NCBI GenBank assembly: GCA_024636405.1
Contig: JAGXHC010000193.1
Coordinates: 1 to 10,264, forward strand
DNA: 10,264 bases
Reading direction: 5' to 3'
Source: Sulfitobacter sp.
GTDB lineage: Bacteria; Pseudomonadota; Alphaproteobacteria; Rhodobacterales; Rhodobacteraceae
Part shown: positions 1 through 7,475 of the stretch, one piece after another
Numbering within the stretch: the stretch's first letter is position 1
How the letters are laid out: each line of letters starts with the position of its first letter
Made by a program: the position numbers and the translations under genes
Notes under the pieces: generated by a model
Told to the model about the DNA's origin: nothing
The model's database searches: none
Seen by the model: the letters and a program-made list of their open reading frames with translations, nothing else

Positions 1-460
1 ACGCCGCCAGTCCGGTCCAGTCCATATCCGTGTCGGTGAAGATGGCGATGAAGTTTTCCTGAAGATCACGGCCCGCGTCCACGAATTTGCCACCGAAGGA
101 ACGGTGGTCATCGGCGCCCATATTGGTGCCCAAAATCCAGTGGCCCGTCGTCAGCGCCGACAGGCCAATCGGCACATAGGTCAACGGGTTGCCAAAAAAA
201 GTCGCCATAAGTGCCGCCAGCAGATTGCCGCGCATCGCCCGTGACACCAATGCCGCGACCACGAAATGCAGGCCGTAAAACGGCGTGAAGGTCGTAAAGA
301 CCCCGGCCCAGATGCCGCGCGCGATACGTTCGGGGCTATCGGGCAGTCGCCGCATCCGGTGTTTGACGTAATGAAAGGCGCGGGCCCAGCCGCCGCGCGG
401 CCACATGAATTCTGCCACCGCGCGTATCGTAGGTTTTGGGTCGCGGCGTTTGAAGATCAC
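1..460 (-). CDS. DUF2062 domain membrane protein (partial, C-terminus off left edge)
   Basis: The minus strand from a GTG at 460 reads VIFKRRDPKPTIRAVAEFMW and continues open to the window edge, giving about 153 residues. The motif block WPRGGWARAFHYVKHRMRRL, then PERIARGIWAGVFTTFTPFYG and FFGNPLTYVPIG, is characteristic of DUF2062 proteins, small membrane proteins of unknown function. Hydrophobic stretches lie at about residues 48-65 and 72-100. The GTG lies 32 bases after the rel stop, with a weak GGAAC about 6 bases upstream. It is chosen because the conserved FKRRD block starts there; the next in-frame ATG (near 405) would delete it. In Rhodobacterales a gene of this type often sits between rel and pdxJ, which fits the position here. 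It is probably transcribed with rpoZ and rel. The biochemical role is not known. Confidence 0.85.
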   Translation of the reverse strand, partial: MIFKRRDPKPTIRAVAEFMWPRGGWARAFHYVKHRMRRLPDSPERIARGIWAGVFTTFTPFYGLHFVVAALVSRAMRGNLLAALMATFFGNPLTYVPIGLSALTTGHWILGTNMGADDHRSFGGKFVDAGRDLQENFIAIFTDTDMDWTGLAA

Positions 461-492
461 GTCAGGGTTCCGTTACTTTCTCATTGGCCCTT

Positions 493-2642
493 TCAGGCGC
501 TTTTTTCCACAGACCTGTCCGCCCGGAGGTTTCGGTAGCGGCTGACTTGTGCCACTTCGCTTTCTGCTTCGAGGGTCAGCATCATGGAATGCAGATGGCT
601 GACGTCCCGCAGTTCCACATAGATCAACAAGCGGTAAAAGTCAGGTTTGCGTTCGATGAATTCAAGGTTCGAGATATTGGCGGACGTTTCCCCGATCAAG
701 GTGCAGATGCGTCCCAGAACGCCGACGCCGTTGCCGATCGTGATGTCGATGGTGGCACCGTAGATGGCGGGATGGTTGCCTTCGTGCCAGCGCAGATCAA
801 CCCAACGGTCGGGCTGTTCCTCGTAATCTGACAGGCGGTCGCAGTCTATGGCGTGCACGGTGACGCCGCGGCCCCGAAAGGTGATCCCGACGATACGTTC
901 GCCCGGCAACGGTTCGCAGCACGGCGCGCGGTCAAATGACTGGCCCGCCTCAAGCCCGACAACGGCGCGGCCCGCCTCTATATGGTCTGTGCGGCTGGGG
1001 GTCAGATCCGGATAGACCGATTGCACGACTTCGCGCCCGGCCAGTTCGGAACTGCCCAGCCGTGCCAGCACCTCTTCTGCATTGGCGTAGCGCATGTTTT
1101 TGGCTGCTGTCGCCAGCACCTTGTCCGTCGCGCGTTTGCCGACATGCGCAAACGCGGAACGGGCAAGTTCCTGACCCAGTTTGATAAACCGCTCGCGGTC
1201 GACTTCGCGCAGGGAACGGCGGATCGCGGTCTTGGCCTTGCCGGTCGTCGCGATATCAAGCCATGTGACCTGTGGCGTCTGGCCCTGTGCGGTGATGATC
1301 TCAATGGACTGGCCGTTTTTCACGCGGGTCCAAAGCGGCACGCGCATGCCGTCCACCTTGGCGCCAACGCAGGCGTTGCCGATGCGGGTGTGGATGGCAT
1401 AGGCGAAATCAATCGGCGTGGCGCCGCGCGGCAGTTTTACGACCTCACCCTTTGGGGTGAAGCAAAAGACCTTGTCGGCGTACATCTCGAGCTTGACCGC
1501 CTCGAGAAAGTTCTCGTGGTCGTCCTCGGCGTCGAATTGTTCGGTCAGTTGTGCAATCCATTTGGCCGGATCGACGGCAAAGGGATTTCGCGAGCGTACA
1601 CCGTCGCGGTAGGACCAGTGCGCGGCAACCCCGGTTTCGGCCACGTCATGCATTTGCTGGGTCCGTATCTGGACCTCCACCCGTTTTCCGTCGCGTCCCG
1701 ATACCGTGGTGTGGATCGAACGGTAGCCGTTTGTCTTGGGCTGGCTGATGTAATCCTTGAACCGCCCCGGCACCGCGCGCCACCGCCGGTGAATGGCCCC
1801 CAATGTGCGGTAGCAGTCTTCCTCGGATCCGGTGATGATGCGAAAGCCGTAGATGTCGGAGAGGCGGCTGAACGATTGCTCCTTTTCCTGCATCTTGCGC
1901 CAGACCGAATAGGGCTTTTTGGCGCGGCCGAACACTTCGGCTTCGATCTTGGCCTTTTGCAACTCCGTGCACATGTCCTTGGTGATCCGCTCGATCACAT
2001 CGCCGGTTTCGCGTTGCAGGGGGATAACCGGCGGATGATGCTGGCGCGCGCCTCGGGGTTGATCACGCGAAATGCGAGATCTTCCAGTTCTTCGCGCATC
2101 CACTGCATGCCCATCCGGCCGGCAAGCGGCGCATAGATGTCCATCGTCTCGCGGGCCTTTTGCATCTGTTTGTCGGAGCGCATCGATTTGATCGTGCGCA
2201 TATTGTGCAGACGGTCGGCCAGTTTGACCAGAATGACCCGCAGATCCTTGGACATCGCCATGAACAGCTTGCGGAAATTCTCGGCTTGTTTGGTCTCGGT
2301 CGAGTTCAGTTGCAGGTTGGTCAGCTTGGTGACGCCATCGACCAGTTCGGCCACCTCGTTGCCAAAGCGGTCGCGGACCTCGGTGTAAGATGCCTTGGTA
2401 TCTTCGATGGTGTCATGCAGCAGGGCAGTGATGATGGTGGCATCGTCAAGCTGCTGTTCGGTCAGGATCGCAGCGACGTTGACCGGATGGGTAAAGTAGG
2501 GTTCACCGGAATGGCGGAACTGACCCTCGTGCATTACCGCGCCGTAGTCATGCGCGGCGCGGATCAATGGTTCGTTGGTCTTGGGGTTATAGGCCCGGAC
2601 AAGGGCGATCAGGTCATCGGCAGTAATGTCGGCGGTCATCAT
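493..2642 (-). pseudogene. rel: Bifunctional (p)ppGpp synthetase/hydrolase Rel, split by a frameshift
   Basis: This is the stringent-response enzyme that makes and degrades (p)ppGpp, here in two frames. The first piece (2642-1995, 215 aa) carries the complete HD hydrolase: THP H52, LLHDTIEDT with H76/D77 and E80/D81, and KLADRLHNMRT with D143. The second piece (in frame to a stop at 493) carries the synthetase (SDIYGFRII; GRFKDYI, the RxKD signature of bifunctional Rel/SpoT; EVQIRTQQMH), then TGS (VFCFTPKGEVVKLPRGATPI), the CCEPLPGERIVGI region and a C-terminal ACT domain. Restoring one base near 2019-2027 gives about 716 residues, the usual Rel length, and nearly Streptococcus Rel numbering (D263, E323). 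The start is ATG 2642 or 2639 behind AGAGG. It lies 33 bases after rpoZ. As written, only a hydrolase would be made. A sequencing indel is equally possible. Family identity is certain; whether the break is real is not. Confidence 0.9.
2019..2030 (-). other. Site of the rel frameshift (five-C run on coding strand)
   Basis: The coding strand reads CGG TT ATC CCC CTG CAA. Before this point the hydrolase frame runs ...ASIIRR and then enters LSPCNAKPAM and a stop at 1995. After it the homology continues as IPLQRETGDVIERI in the other frame. One base is missing. Either a third base after TT (giving a Phe-Ile pair) or a sixth C in the run at 2019-2023 would restore an uninterrupted enzyme of the same length. 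A -1 slip of a ribosome on the C run would give RRLSPLQR, but no canonical X-XXY-YYZ slippery heptamer is present. Confidence 0.85.
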
Positions 2643-2675
2643 GCCATCTGCCTCTTGGCCCCGAAGGGTGGGGTT

Positions 2676-3029
2676 TTACCCCTGCCCCTGTGCCGCCATA
2701 AGTTGACGCAGCAACATCTCTTCGGACATGCTGTCTTCTTCGGGTTTGTCCTGTTCGGCCCCCATAAGAAGCGCCATTGCGTCTTCTTCGGGTTCGTCCA
2801 CTTCGATCTGATTCTGGTTGCTCTGGATCAGACGTTCGCGCAGGTCATCGGCGCCCTGGGTCTCATCCGCAATCTCGCGCAGCGAAACAACCGGGTTCTT
2901 GTCGTTGTCGCGGTCCACTGTAACGGGTGATCCTGCGGCAATTTCACGGGCGCGGTGCGCGGCCAGCATGACCAGTTCAAACCGGTTGGGAACCTTGTCC
3001 ACACAATCTTCGACGGTGACGCGGGCCAT
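2676..3029 (-). CDS. rpoZ: DNA-directed RNA polymerase subunit omega
   Basis: The 117-residue product begins [20 protein letters not shown] and continues [13 protein letters not shown], the conserved N-terminal core of omega. Omega binds the C-terminal part of beta-prime and helps assemble and stabilise RNA polymerase. [10 protein letters not shown] (45-54) is the second conserved block. Residues from about 60 form the long acidic tail seen in alphaproteobacterial omegas ([21 protein letters not shown]), longer than E. coli omega (91 aa). GGAG stands 6 bases before the ATG. It lies between folK (73 bases upstream) and rel (33 bases downstream) on the same strand. The rpoZ-rel pair is widely conserved, and omega is implicated in (p)ppGpp binding in E. 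coli. Confidence 0.95.
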   Translation of the reverse strand: MARVTVEDCVDKVPNRFELVMLAAHRAREIAAGSPVTVDRDNDKNPVVSLREIADETQGADDLRERLIQSNQNQIEVDEPEEDAMALLMGAEQDKPEEDSMSEEMLLRQLMAAQGQG

Positions 3030-3070
3030 GGGGGTGCTCCAATTCTCAATTCAGCTGTCAGAAGGGTGGT

Positions 3071-3098
3071 ATTTATGCGGGTTCCGCCAGATTTACAA
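3071..3098 (-). promoter_or_regulatory. Candidate promoter for rpoZ-rel
   Basis: In the 73-base folK-rpoZ gap the minus strand has TTGTAA (3098-3093), then 15-16 bases, then CATAAAT (3077-3071). This is a moderate sigma-70-like match about 40 bases upstream of the rpoZ ATG. It could let rpoZ and rel be transcribed independently of folK. This rests on pattern matching only. Confidence 0.3.
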
Positions 3099-3102
3099 GC
3101 AC

Positions 3103-3714
3103 CTATTCCACCGCACGAACGGCCTGTCTTTCGGCCAGAGGCAAAGCGGCAAGCATCTGCATAACAGAGCGCCCGGTCAGCGGATGCACCCAGTCCGGCG
3201 CGATGTCCGCGAGCGGGACCAGCACGAAAGCCCGATCCTGAAGCCGCGGATGTGGCAGGATCAACTGGTCAGGCGTTGTGCCGATCTGCTGTTCAAGCGG
3301 CAATGAGCGCCAGTTTTCGTGGGTTTGCGCATCCGGCAGCACCAGATCACCCATTGCGATCAGATCAAGATCCAGTGTGCGCTGCCCCCACCGCTGCACC
3401 CGTGCGCGGCCCAGTTCGGCCTCAACCGCATGCAGATGCATCATGATCTGTTCGATTGGCCAGGGAACAGACAACAGTGCCGCTGCGTTAACATAGTCGG
3501 GACCAGATCCCACCGGAAACGCCGGAGTGTGATAGAATGGCGAAGTGGCGCGAATCACCGCACCACGATTTTTTAGTGTAATTAATGCCTTTTTAAGCGT
3601 TTGGGCGGGAAAACCGGCATCCGACTGCAGGTTACCTCCCAGTGCGATAAGCAGTCTGTTTTCCGTTTTAAGCGGATCGCTGCCTTGTTCACCTTGTTGG
3701 TGGTCTTGCAGCAT
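3103..3714 (-). CDS. folK: 2-amino-4-hydroxy-6-hydroxymethyldihydropteridine pyrophosphokinase (HPPK)
   Basis: FolK transfers pyrophosphate from ATP to 6-hydroxymethyl-dihydropterin, the step before dihydropteroate synthase in folate synthesis, in the cytosol. Visible family marks, numbered from ATG 3714 (203 aa), are [10 protein letters not shown] (22-31), SPFYHTPAF (58-66), the HPPK signature [16 protein letters not shown] (107-122) whose D115 and D117 correspond to the Mg-binding aspartates, and [20 protein letters not shown] (150-169). The first ~20 residues are a polar extension absent from E. coli FolK. AGAGG lies 9 bases before ATG 3714 and only 3 before a TTG at 3720, so the ATG is preferred. 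The gene is divergent from the NYN gene and heads the folK-rpoZ-rel series. AT-rich codons near 3560-3600 do not disrupt the frame. Confidence 0.95.
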   Translation of the reverse strand: MLQDHQQGEQGSDPLKTENRLLIALGGNLQSDAGFPAQTLKKALITLKNRGAVIRATSPFYHTPAFPVGSGPDYVNAAALLSVPWPIEQIMMHLHAVEAELGRARVQRWGQRTLDLDLIAMGDLVLPDAQTHENWRSLPLEQQIGTTPDQLILPHPRLQDRAFVLVPLADIAPDWVHPLTGRSVMQMLAALPLAERQAVRAVE

Positions 3715-3720
3715 GGTCAA

Positions 3721-3837
3721 AAACCTCTAATTAACACCCGATGCATTCGGGCAGACTTGGTACATGAGTTGTAGGACCCAGGACGGCTTATCAAATGAAA
3801 AATATTTGCGGCAGGATCGCCGGAAGGAAACACTGAC
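3721..3837. promoter_or_regulatory. Divergent intergenic region between folK and the NYN gene
   Basis: These 117 bases must hold the start signals for both divergent genes. A small hairpin CCCGA-TGCAT-TCGGG lies at 3737-3751, in what would be the folK leader, and AGAGG follows on the minus strand. On the plus strand GGAAGGAAA stands 9 bases before the NYN start codon. The AT-rich stretch around 3792-3808 is the likeliest NYN -10 region, but no clear -35/-10 pair can be assigned. Confidence 0.45.
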
Positions 3838-4389
3838 ATGTTCTACAAAGATGAGCGCCTTGCTTTGTTCATCGACGGCTCAAACCTTTATGCCGCCGCG
3901 AAGACACTGGGTTTTGACATCGATTACAAGCTGTTGCGTCAGGAGTTCATGCGTCGCGGTAAATTGCTGCGCGCCTTCTATTATACTGCGCTGCTTGAGA
4001 ATGATGAATATTCGCCGATCCGGCCCCTGGTGGATTGGCTGAACTATAACGGCTTTTCCATGGTCACCAAACCGGCCAAGGAATATACCGACAGCATGGG
4101 CCGCCGCAAGGTCAAGGGCAACATGGATATCGAGCTTGCCGTTGATGCGATGGAACTGGCGCCGCGTGTCGATCACATTGTGATCTTCTCAGGTGATGGC
4201 GATTTCCGGCCGCTGGTCGAAAGCCTGCAACGGCAGGGTGTGCGTGTGTCCGTTGTCAGCACCATCCGCAGCCAGCCGCCGATGATTTCGGATGATCTGC
4301 GCCGTCAGGCCGATAACTTTATCGAGCTTGAAGACCTGCGCGACGTGATCGGCCGCCCCCCGCGAGAACACGCCGCAGACAACGACTGA
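3838..4389 (+). CDS. NYN domain (LabA/DUF88-type) putative ribonuclease
   Basis: The 183-residue protein begins FYKDERLALFIDGSNLYAAA. FIDGSNLY (11-18) is the opening motif of NYN (PIN-like) domains. Further acidic positions typical of the metal-dependent nuclease site are MDIELAVD (96-103) and FSGDGDF (117-123), giving D13, D97, D103, D120 and D122. RVSVVSTIRSQPPMISDDL and ADNFIELEDL complete the Rossmann-like fold of the LabA/DUF88 subgroup. Such proteins are thought to be endoribonucleases; no substrate can be read from the sequence. A strong GGAAGGAAA precedes the ATG, and a hairpin follows about 50 bases after the stop. It stands alone, divergent from folK. A regulatory rather than nuclease role, as suggested for cyanobacterial LabA, remains possible. 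Confidence 0.88.
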   Translation: MFYKDERLALFIDGSNLYAAAKTLGFDIDYKLLRQEFMRRGKLLRAFYYTALLENDEYSPIRPLVDWLNYNGFSMVTKPAKEYTDSMGRRKVKGNMDIELAVDAMELAPRVDHIVIFSGDGDFRPLVESLQRQGVRVSVVSTIRSQPPMISDDLRRQADNFIELEDLRDVIGRPPREHAADND

Positions 4390-4397
4390 GCGCCGCA

Positions 4398-4430
4398 TTG
4401 CGATCAGTTCCCAATTTGCGATCAGTCCCC
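4398..4430 (+). repeat. Tandem direct repeat TTGCGATCAGT-CCC
   Basis: TTGCGATCAGT occurs at 4398-4408 and again at 4416-4426, each followed within one base by CCC, giving an 18-base period. It sits between the NYN stop codon and the terminator hairpin, about 170-200 bases upstream of the luxR-type gene. It may be a chance duplication or a pair of protein-binding sites. Confidence 0.6.
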
Positions 4431-4437
4431 GAAAAAT

Positions 4438-4471
4438 TGTGCGCCAAAGACGATAAAGCCTTTGGCGCACA
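4438..4471 (+). terminator. Intrinsic terminator-like hairpin after the NYN gene
   Basis: TGTGCGCCAAAG (4438-4449) and CTTTGGCGCACA (4460-4471) form a perfect 12-bp stem with a 10-base loop. On the plus strand the T tract is weak (GCATTTCTAAAAT). On the minus strand the stem is followed by ATTTTTC, so the structure may work in both directions or better leftward. It cleanly separates the NYN gene from the luxR-type gene. Confidence 0.75.
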
Positions 4472-4489
4472 GCATTTCTAAAATATAGT
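4462..4489 (+). promoter_or_regulatory. Candidate promoter for the luxR-type gene
   Basis: TATAGT (4484-4489) matches the -10 consensus at 5 of 6 positions, with TTGGCG (4462-4467) 16 bases upstream as a possible -35. The -35 falls inside the right arm of the preceding hairpin. TAATAT at 4495-4500 is an alternative -10. The leader would be about 100 bases. This is pattern matching only. Confidence 0.35.
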
Positions 4490-4564
4490 ACGGGTAATAT
4501 ACAAGGAAGATCGGTAGATCATTCCCCCCAGGAAAGGGTCGCATTTCGCGGCTCAGGTTTCGAT

Positions 4565-4583
4565 CCCCCAAAAAAGGGGGAGG
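4565..4583 (+). promoter_or_regulatory. Short hairpin CCCCC-A6-GGGGG overlapping a Shine-Dalgarno-like AGG
   Basis: CCCCC (4565-4569), six A (4570-4575) and GGGGG (4576-4580) can pair as a 5-bp all-GC stem. The right arm runs directly into AGG, giving GGGGGAGG with 12 bases to the ATG at 4596. A second ribosome-binding candidate, AAAGG (4587-4591), lies only 4 bases from the ATG. Folding would mask the stronger candidate and could set translation of the regulator. This is inference from sequence. Confidence 0.45.
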
Positions 4584-4595
4584 CGTAAAGGTTCT

Positions 4596-5351
4596 ATGCT
4601 TGTTAAACGTGCAGCCGCGCTGGAACGGATCGATAATATTGATCTATTGTGGCAGGGCATCGTGGAAACGCTGAACGCCGCCGGCTTCGATCATATCATC
4701 TATCACAGTGTAAATGCGGATTTTGCAGAACCATTGCTGCGCTGCACGATCGACGGATTGTATGATGGGACGGATCCATCGGACGATCCATTCCTGATCT
4801 ATGCCTGCAACAAATATGACATCGTGCCCATTGGCACCGAATTCGTGGCCGGCCACCCCTATATAACCGACCGCGAACGCGATCTGGTGGAACGTGCCGG
4901 TGCGGCTGGTTTTCTGTCCGGTCTGGGGATTCCGATGCGCCTGCAAGGGTCCGAAAGGTTCGGTGGCTTCATCATCGGCACAGGGGTCGACGGCGCGACG
5001 TTCCGCGCGCGGTTCCTGCCCAGGGCAGAGGAAATTCGTCTGTTCTGCCTGCTGATCCACCGGCATATCGAAACGCTGCTCTGCACTGAGGCATCCGCCC
5101 TGAAAACCAGCGATGACGATTTTCGCACCCCTCTGCTGGCGCCGGAGCTGCCGGAAATCTTTGACACGCTCAGCCCGCGCGAACGCGAGGTCGTCTATCT
5201 TTTGGCCCACGGCAGCAGCCGACAGGAAAGCGCGGACATCTGTGGCATCTCCGTTCATACTGTCTCGGATTATGCGAAATCCGCCTATCGCAAGCTGAAT
5301 GTCAGCAACCGAGGGCAGGCGGCGGCCCTGATCCACAACAGCCAGCCATAA
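4596..5351 (+). CDS. LuxR-family transcriptional regulator with autoinducer-binding-like N-terminus (LuxR solo)
   Basis: The 251-residue protein has the two-domain quorum-sensing LuxR plan. Residues ~15-165 resemble the autoinducer-binding domain ([11 protein letters not shown] at 30-40; [17 protein letters not shown] at 102-118, then FGGFIIGTG). Residues 192-249 form the GerE/LuxR helix-turn-helix ([47 protein letters not shown]). The expected acyl-homoserine-lactone contacts are not obvious. No Trp stands in the 50-80 region, and the usual I-D-P triplet appears to be IVP in KYDIVPIG (73-80). No luxI-type synthase is in the window, so it is a solo. The length is typical of the family. It lies 119 bases upstream of ispH on the same strand. 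It may sense a different ligand or none; its targets cannot be told from sequence. Confidence 0.88.
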   Translation: MLVKRAAALERIDNIDLLWQGIVETLNAAGFDHIIYHSVNADFAEPLLRCTIDGLYDGTDPSDDPFLIYACNKYDIVPIGTEFVAGHPYITDRERDLVERAGAAGFLSGLGIPMRLQGSERFGGFIIGTGVDGATFRARFLPRAEEIRLFCLLIHRHIETLLCTEASALKTSDDDFRTPLLAPELPEIFDTLSPREREVVYLLAHGSSRQESADICGISVHTVSDYAKSAYRKLNVSNRGQAAALIHNSQP

Positions 5352-5470
5352 GACCGCAACATATGTGGCCAAGCCGACCTTGGCGCCGACGCGTGCCGCA
5401 GACGCATGCCGCAGGGGTGGACGCAGGCGGCACGAACGCTTACCTGTCCTGCGAACCGCCGGAGACGCCG
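5352..5470 (+). promoter_or_regulatory. luxR-ispH intergenic region with small hairpin and direct repeat
   Basis: GCCAAG (5368-5373) and CTTGGC (5379-5384) form a 6-bp stem 16 bases past the luxR-type stop, without a T tract. An 11-base imperfect direct repeat GCGTGCCGCAG / GCATGCCGCAG follows at 5391-5401 and 5404-5414. GGAGA at 5461-5465 is the ispH ribosome-binding site. No convincing promoter boxes are visible, so read-through from the regulator is possible. An in-frame extension of ispH through this region is not credible as protein. Confidence 0.4.
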
Positions 5471-6421
5471 ATGACCAAACCGCCGCTTACGCTTTACCTT
5501 GCCGCGCCGCGCGGTTTCTGCGCCGGTGTGGACCGGGCCATCAAGATCGTTGAAATGGCGCTTCAGAAATGGGGCGCGCCGGTTTATGTGCGCCATGAGA
5601 TCGTGCACAATAAATTTGTCGTGGACGGGCTGCGCGACAAAGGTGCGATCTTTGTTGAGGAACTTGACGAATGCCCCGATGACCGTCCGGTGATCTTTTC
5701 CGCCCACGGCGTGCCGAAATCGGTGCCCAGTGCCGCGCAGGCGCGCAATATGGTCTATGTCGATGCCACCTGCCCGCTGGTGTCCAAGGTCCATATCGAG
5801 GCGCAACGCCACGCTGATGCAGGGCTTCAGATGATCATGATCGGACATGCGGGCCACCCCGAAACCATCGGTACGATGGGCCAGTTGCCGCATGGTGAGG
5901 TGCTGCTGGTGGAAACCCCCGACGATGTTGCCCGTGTTGACGTGCGCGATCCCGCGCGGCTGGCTTACGTTACGCAAACCACGCTGAGCGTTGATGACAC
6001 CGCCGATATTGTCGCCGCGTTGAAGGCACGCTTTGCGGGCATCATCGGGCCGCACAAGGAAGACATCTGTTACGCCACCACCAACCGTCAGGAAGCGGTC
6101 AAGGCGATGGCACCGCGCTGTGATGCGATGCTGGTTGTTGGTGCGCCCAATTCGTCCAACTCCCGCCGTCTGGTAGAAGTCGGTGCGCGTGCAGGGTGCG
6201 GTTATGCGCAACTGGTACAGCGCGCCACCGACATCGACTGGCGCGCGCTTGACGGGATCGCCAGCATGGGCATCACTGCCGGTGCCTCCGCCCCCGAAGC
6301 GCTGATCGACGAGGTGATAGAGGCGGTAAAGGCGCGGTATGACGTGACCACCGAACAGGTCGAGACCGCGGTGGAGAACGTCGAATTCAAGGTGCCGCGC
6401 GTGTTGCGGGAACCGGCATGA
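5471..6421 (+). CDS. ispH: 4-hydroxy-3-methylbut-2-enyl diphosphate reductase
   Basis: IspH (LytB) is the [4Fe-4S] enzyme that reduces HMBPP to IPP and DMAPP, the last step of the MEP isoprenoid pathway, in the cytosol. From ATG 5471 the product is 316 residues, the normal length. The three cluster cysteines are present: C17 ([11 protein letters not shown]), C101 ([11 protein letters not shown]) and C200 ([14 protein letters not shown]). Substrate-site residues are also visible: HNKFVV (H46), SAHGV (H79), [11 protein letters not shown] (H129, E131), TQTTLS and [27 protein letters not shown] completes the fold. GGAGA is 5 bases before the ATG. The frame is open 36 codons further upstream, but those residues show no family similarity and lack a good ribosome site. 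The stop overlaps the next start by 4 bases, so it probably heads a five-gene operon. Confidence 0.97.
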   Translation: MTKPPLTLYLAAPRGFCAGVDRAIKIVEMALQKWGAPVYVRHEIVHNKFVVDGLRDKGAIFVEELDECPDDRPVIFSAHGVPKSVPSAAQARNMVYVDATCPLVSKVHIEAQRHADAGLQMIMIGHAGHPETIGTMGQLPHGEVLLVETPDDVARVDVRDPARLAYVTQTTLSVDDTADIVAALKARFAGIIGPHKEDICYATTNRQEAVKAMAPRCDAMLVVGAPNSSNSRRLVEVGARAGCGYAQLVQRATDIDWRALDGIASMGITAGASAPEALIDEVIEAVKARYDVTTEQVETAVENVEFKVPRVLREPA

Positions 6422-6885
6422 ACCGGATCCCCGCAGCGGCCCTGCTGCTTGGTATCGCCGGGCTGGTGCCGTTCATCTGGGGTGCGATGCTGAGCAGTGG
6501 TTATCTGGACAGTACCATTGCCGATCCCGGAAGGCAGCCCGCGCTGTTATATTTCGGCACGGACGGTGCGCTGCTTATGCTGCGGTATGGGGGCATCATT
6601 CTGCCGTTCATGTCCGGCGTGCTCTGGGGTTTTGCGACGCGTGCCGATGGCGGGCGTGCAACGCCGGCATATATTCTGTCAGTCCTGCCCGCCCTGTGGT
6701 GGTTCATTATGCCCGGCACCGGCCCCACAAGCGGTTTGATAAATCTGATGACCGGTTTCGTCGGTGTGCTTCTGCTTGATTTCGCCTTTTGGAAATGGGG
6801 TCTGGCGCCGCGCTGGTGGATGGCGTTGCGTGTCCCGCTGAGCATCGTTGTTCTTGTCTGTCTCGGCGTGGGCGTCCTCATATGA
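6418..6885 (+). CDS. DUF3429 family integral membrane protein
   Basis: The 155-residue, strongly hydrophobic protein has about five predicted membrane segments: ~5-26, ~50-72, ~82-99, ~105-126 and ~136-155. The pattern PFIWGAM, then [16 protein letters not shown] (57-72), PALWWFIMP (91-99) and a [25 protein letters not shown] C-terminal half is typical of DUF3429, an inner-membrane family of unknown function common in Proteobacteria. The start codon overlaps the ispH stop as ATGA, and its own stop overlaps the methyltransferase start in the same way, so translation is probably coupled. No catalytic motif is visible. The neighbourhood does not reveal its task. Confidence 0.85.
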   Translation: MNRIPAAALLLGIAGLVPFIWGAMLSSGYLDSTIADPGRQPALLYFGTDGALLMLRYGGIILPFMSGVLWGFATRADGGRATPAYILSVLPALWWFIMPGTGPTSGLINLMTGFVGVLLLDFAFWKWGLAPRWWMALRVPLSIVVLVCLGVGVLI

Positions 6886-7475
6886 CGGACCCTCGGACCC
6901 TGCGGACCTATGCGCAACACGCGGACGTCTATGCCGACACGATGCAGCGCGCCTTGCAGGATGATCCGCTGCTGGCCGCCTTCATCGCGCGCCTTCACAA
7001 AGGGGCGCAGGTTCTTGACCTGGGGTGCGGTCCCGGTGCGGCGGCGCTGATCATGGCGCGTGCGGGTCTGCACGTTACCGCGACAGATGCAGTGGCCGAA
7101 ATGATCGCCCGCGTCCCGCCCCACCCCTTGATCACGGCCCATCTGGCCAGCTTTGACGACATCAGCGCGCATGATGCCTATGACGGGATTTGGGCAAACT
7201 TCAGCCTGCTGCATGCCCCCCGCGACGCCCTGCCCCGGCACCTTGATGCGCTGCGCACAGCGCTAAAGCCGGGCGGCACGCTGCATATCGCGATGAAGAC
7301 CGGCACCGGGCAGGCCCGCGACAGCCTGGGACGGCTTTATACTTACGTCACGGCGCAGGAATTGACCGGGATGCTGCAAAATGCCGGCTTTTTGGTCAGG
7401 AATTCGACCACCGGGCGTGACAAAGGGCTGGACGGCACCCTTGCCGATTGGATAGCTCTCAGCGCTGATGGCTAA
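6882..7475 (+). CDS. Class I SAM-dependent methyltransferase
   Basis: From ATG 6882 the product has 197 residues. VLDLGCGPG (44-52) is motif I, the SAM-binding glycine loop. [10 protein letters not shown] (65-74) with D69 is the acidic ribose-binding end of beta-2. [13 protein letters not shown] (101-113) is the motif IV region, and [13 protein letters not shown] (127-139) is the post-IV strand. This pattern belongs to the Methyltransf_11/25 type, which usually methylates small molecules; the substrate cannot be assigned. The frame is open to 6789, but the added residues are a readout of the DUF3429 gene in another frame. The ATGA overlap with DUF3429 fixes the start. Its last 8 bases overlap rnhA. 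Confidence 0.88.
   Translation: MTDPRTLRTYAQHADVYADTMQRALQDDPLLAAFIARLHKGAQVLDLGCGPGAAALIMARAGLHVTATDAVAEMIARVPPHPLITAHLASFDDISAHDAYDGIWANFSLLHAPRDALPRHLDALRTALKPGGTLHIAMKTGTGQARDSLGRLYTYVTAQELTGMLQNAGFLVRNSTTGRDKGLDGTLADWIALSADG

Noticed and set aside
2026..2103. ATG at 2103 as a genuine start for the synthetase part of rel
   Set aside because: Residues from 2103 to the frameshift are an out-of-frame reading of the conserved hydrolase-synthetase linker, so this ATG is not a native start.
982..2136. Long open frame of 384 codons on the plus strand
   Set aside because: It lies wholly antisense to the well-supported rel gene. GC-rich coding DNA commonly leaves such antisense frames open, and the translation has no recognisable motif.
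3715..3720. TTG at 3720 as the folK start
   Set aside because: It is only 3 bases from the AGAGG site, whereas the ATG at 3714 is at 9 bases.
4500..4595. A lux box (AHL-regulator operator) upstream of the luxR-type gene
   Set aside because: GATC-GGTA-GATC near 4515 is a direct rather than inverted arrangement, and no 18-20 base dyad resembling a lux box was found.
5363..5470. 36-residue N-terminal extension of ispH from an upstream ATG
   Set aside because: The extra residues have no similarity to IspH and the upstream ATG has no good ribosome site. ATG 5471 has GGAGA at proper spacing and gives the normal protein length.
6789..6881. N-terminal extension of the methyltransferase
   Set aside because: The bases are inside the DUF3429 gene in another frame. 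The ATGA overlap at 6882-6885 gives the natural start.
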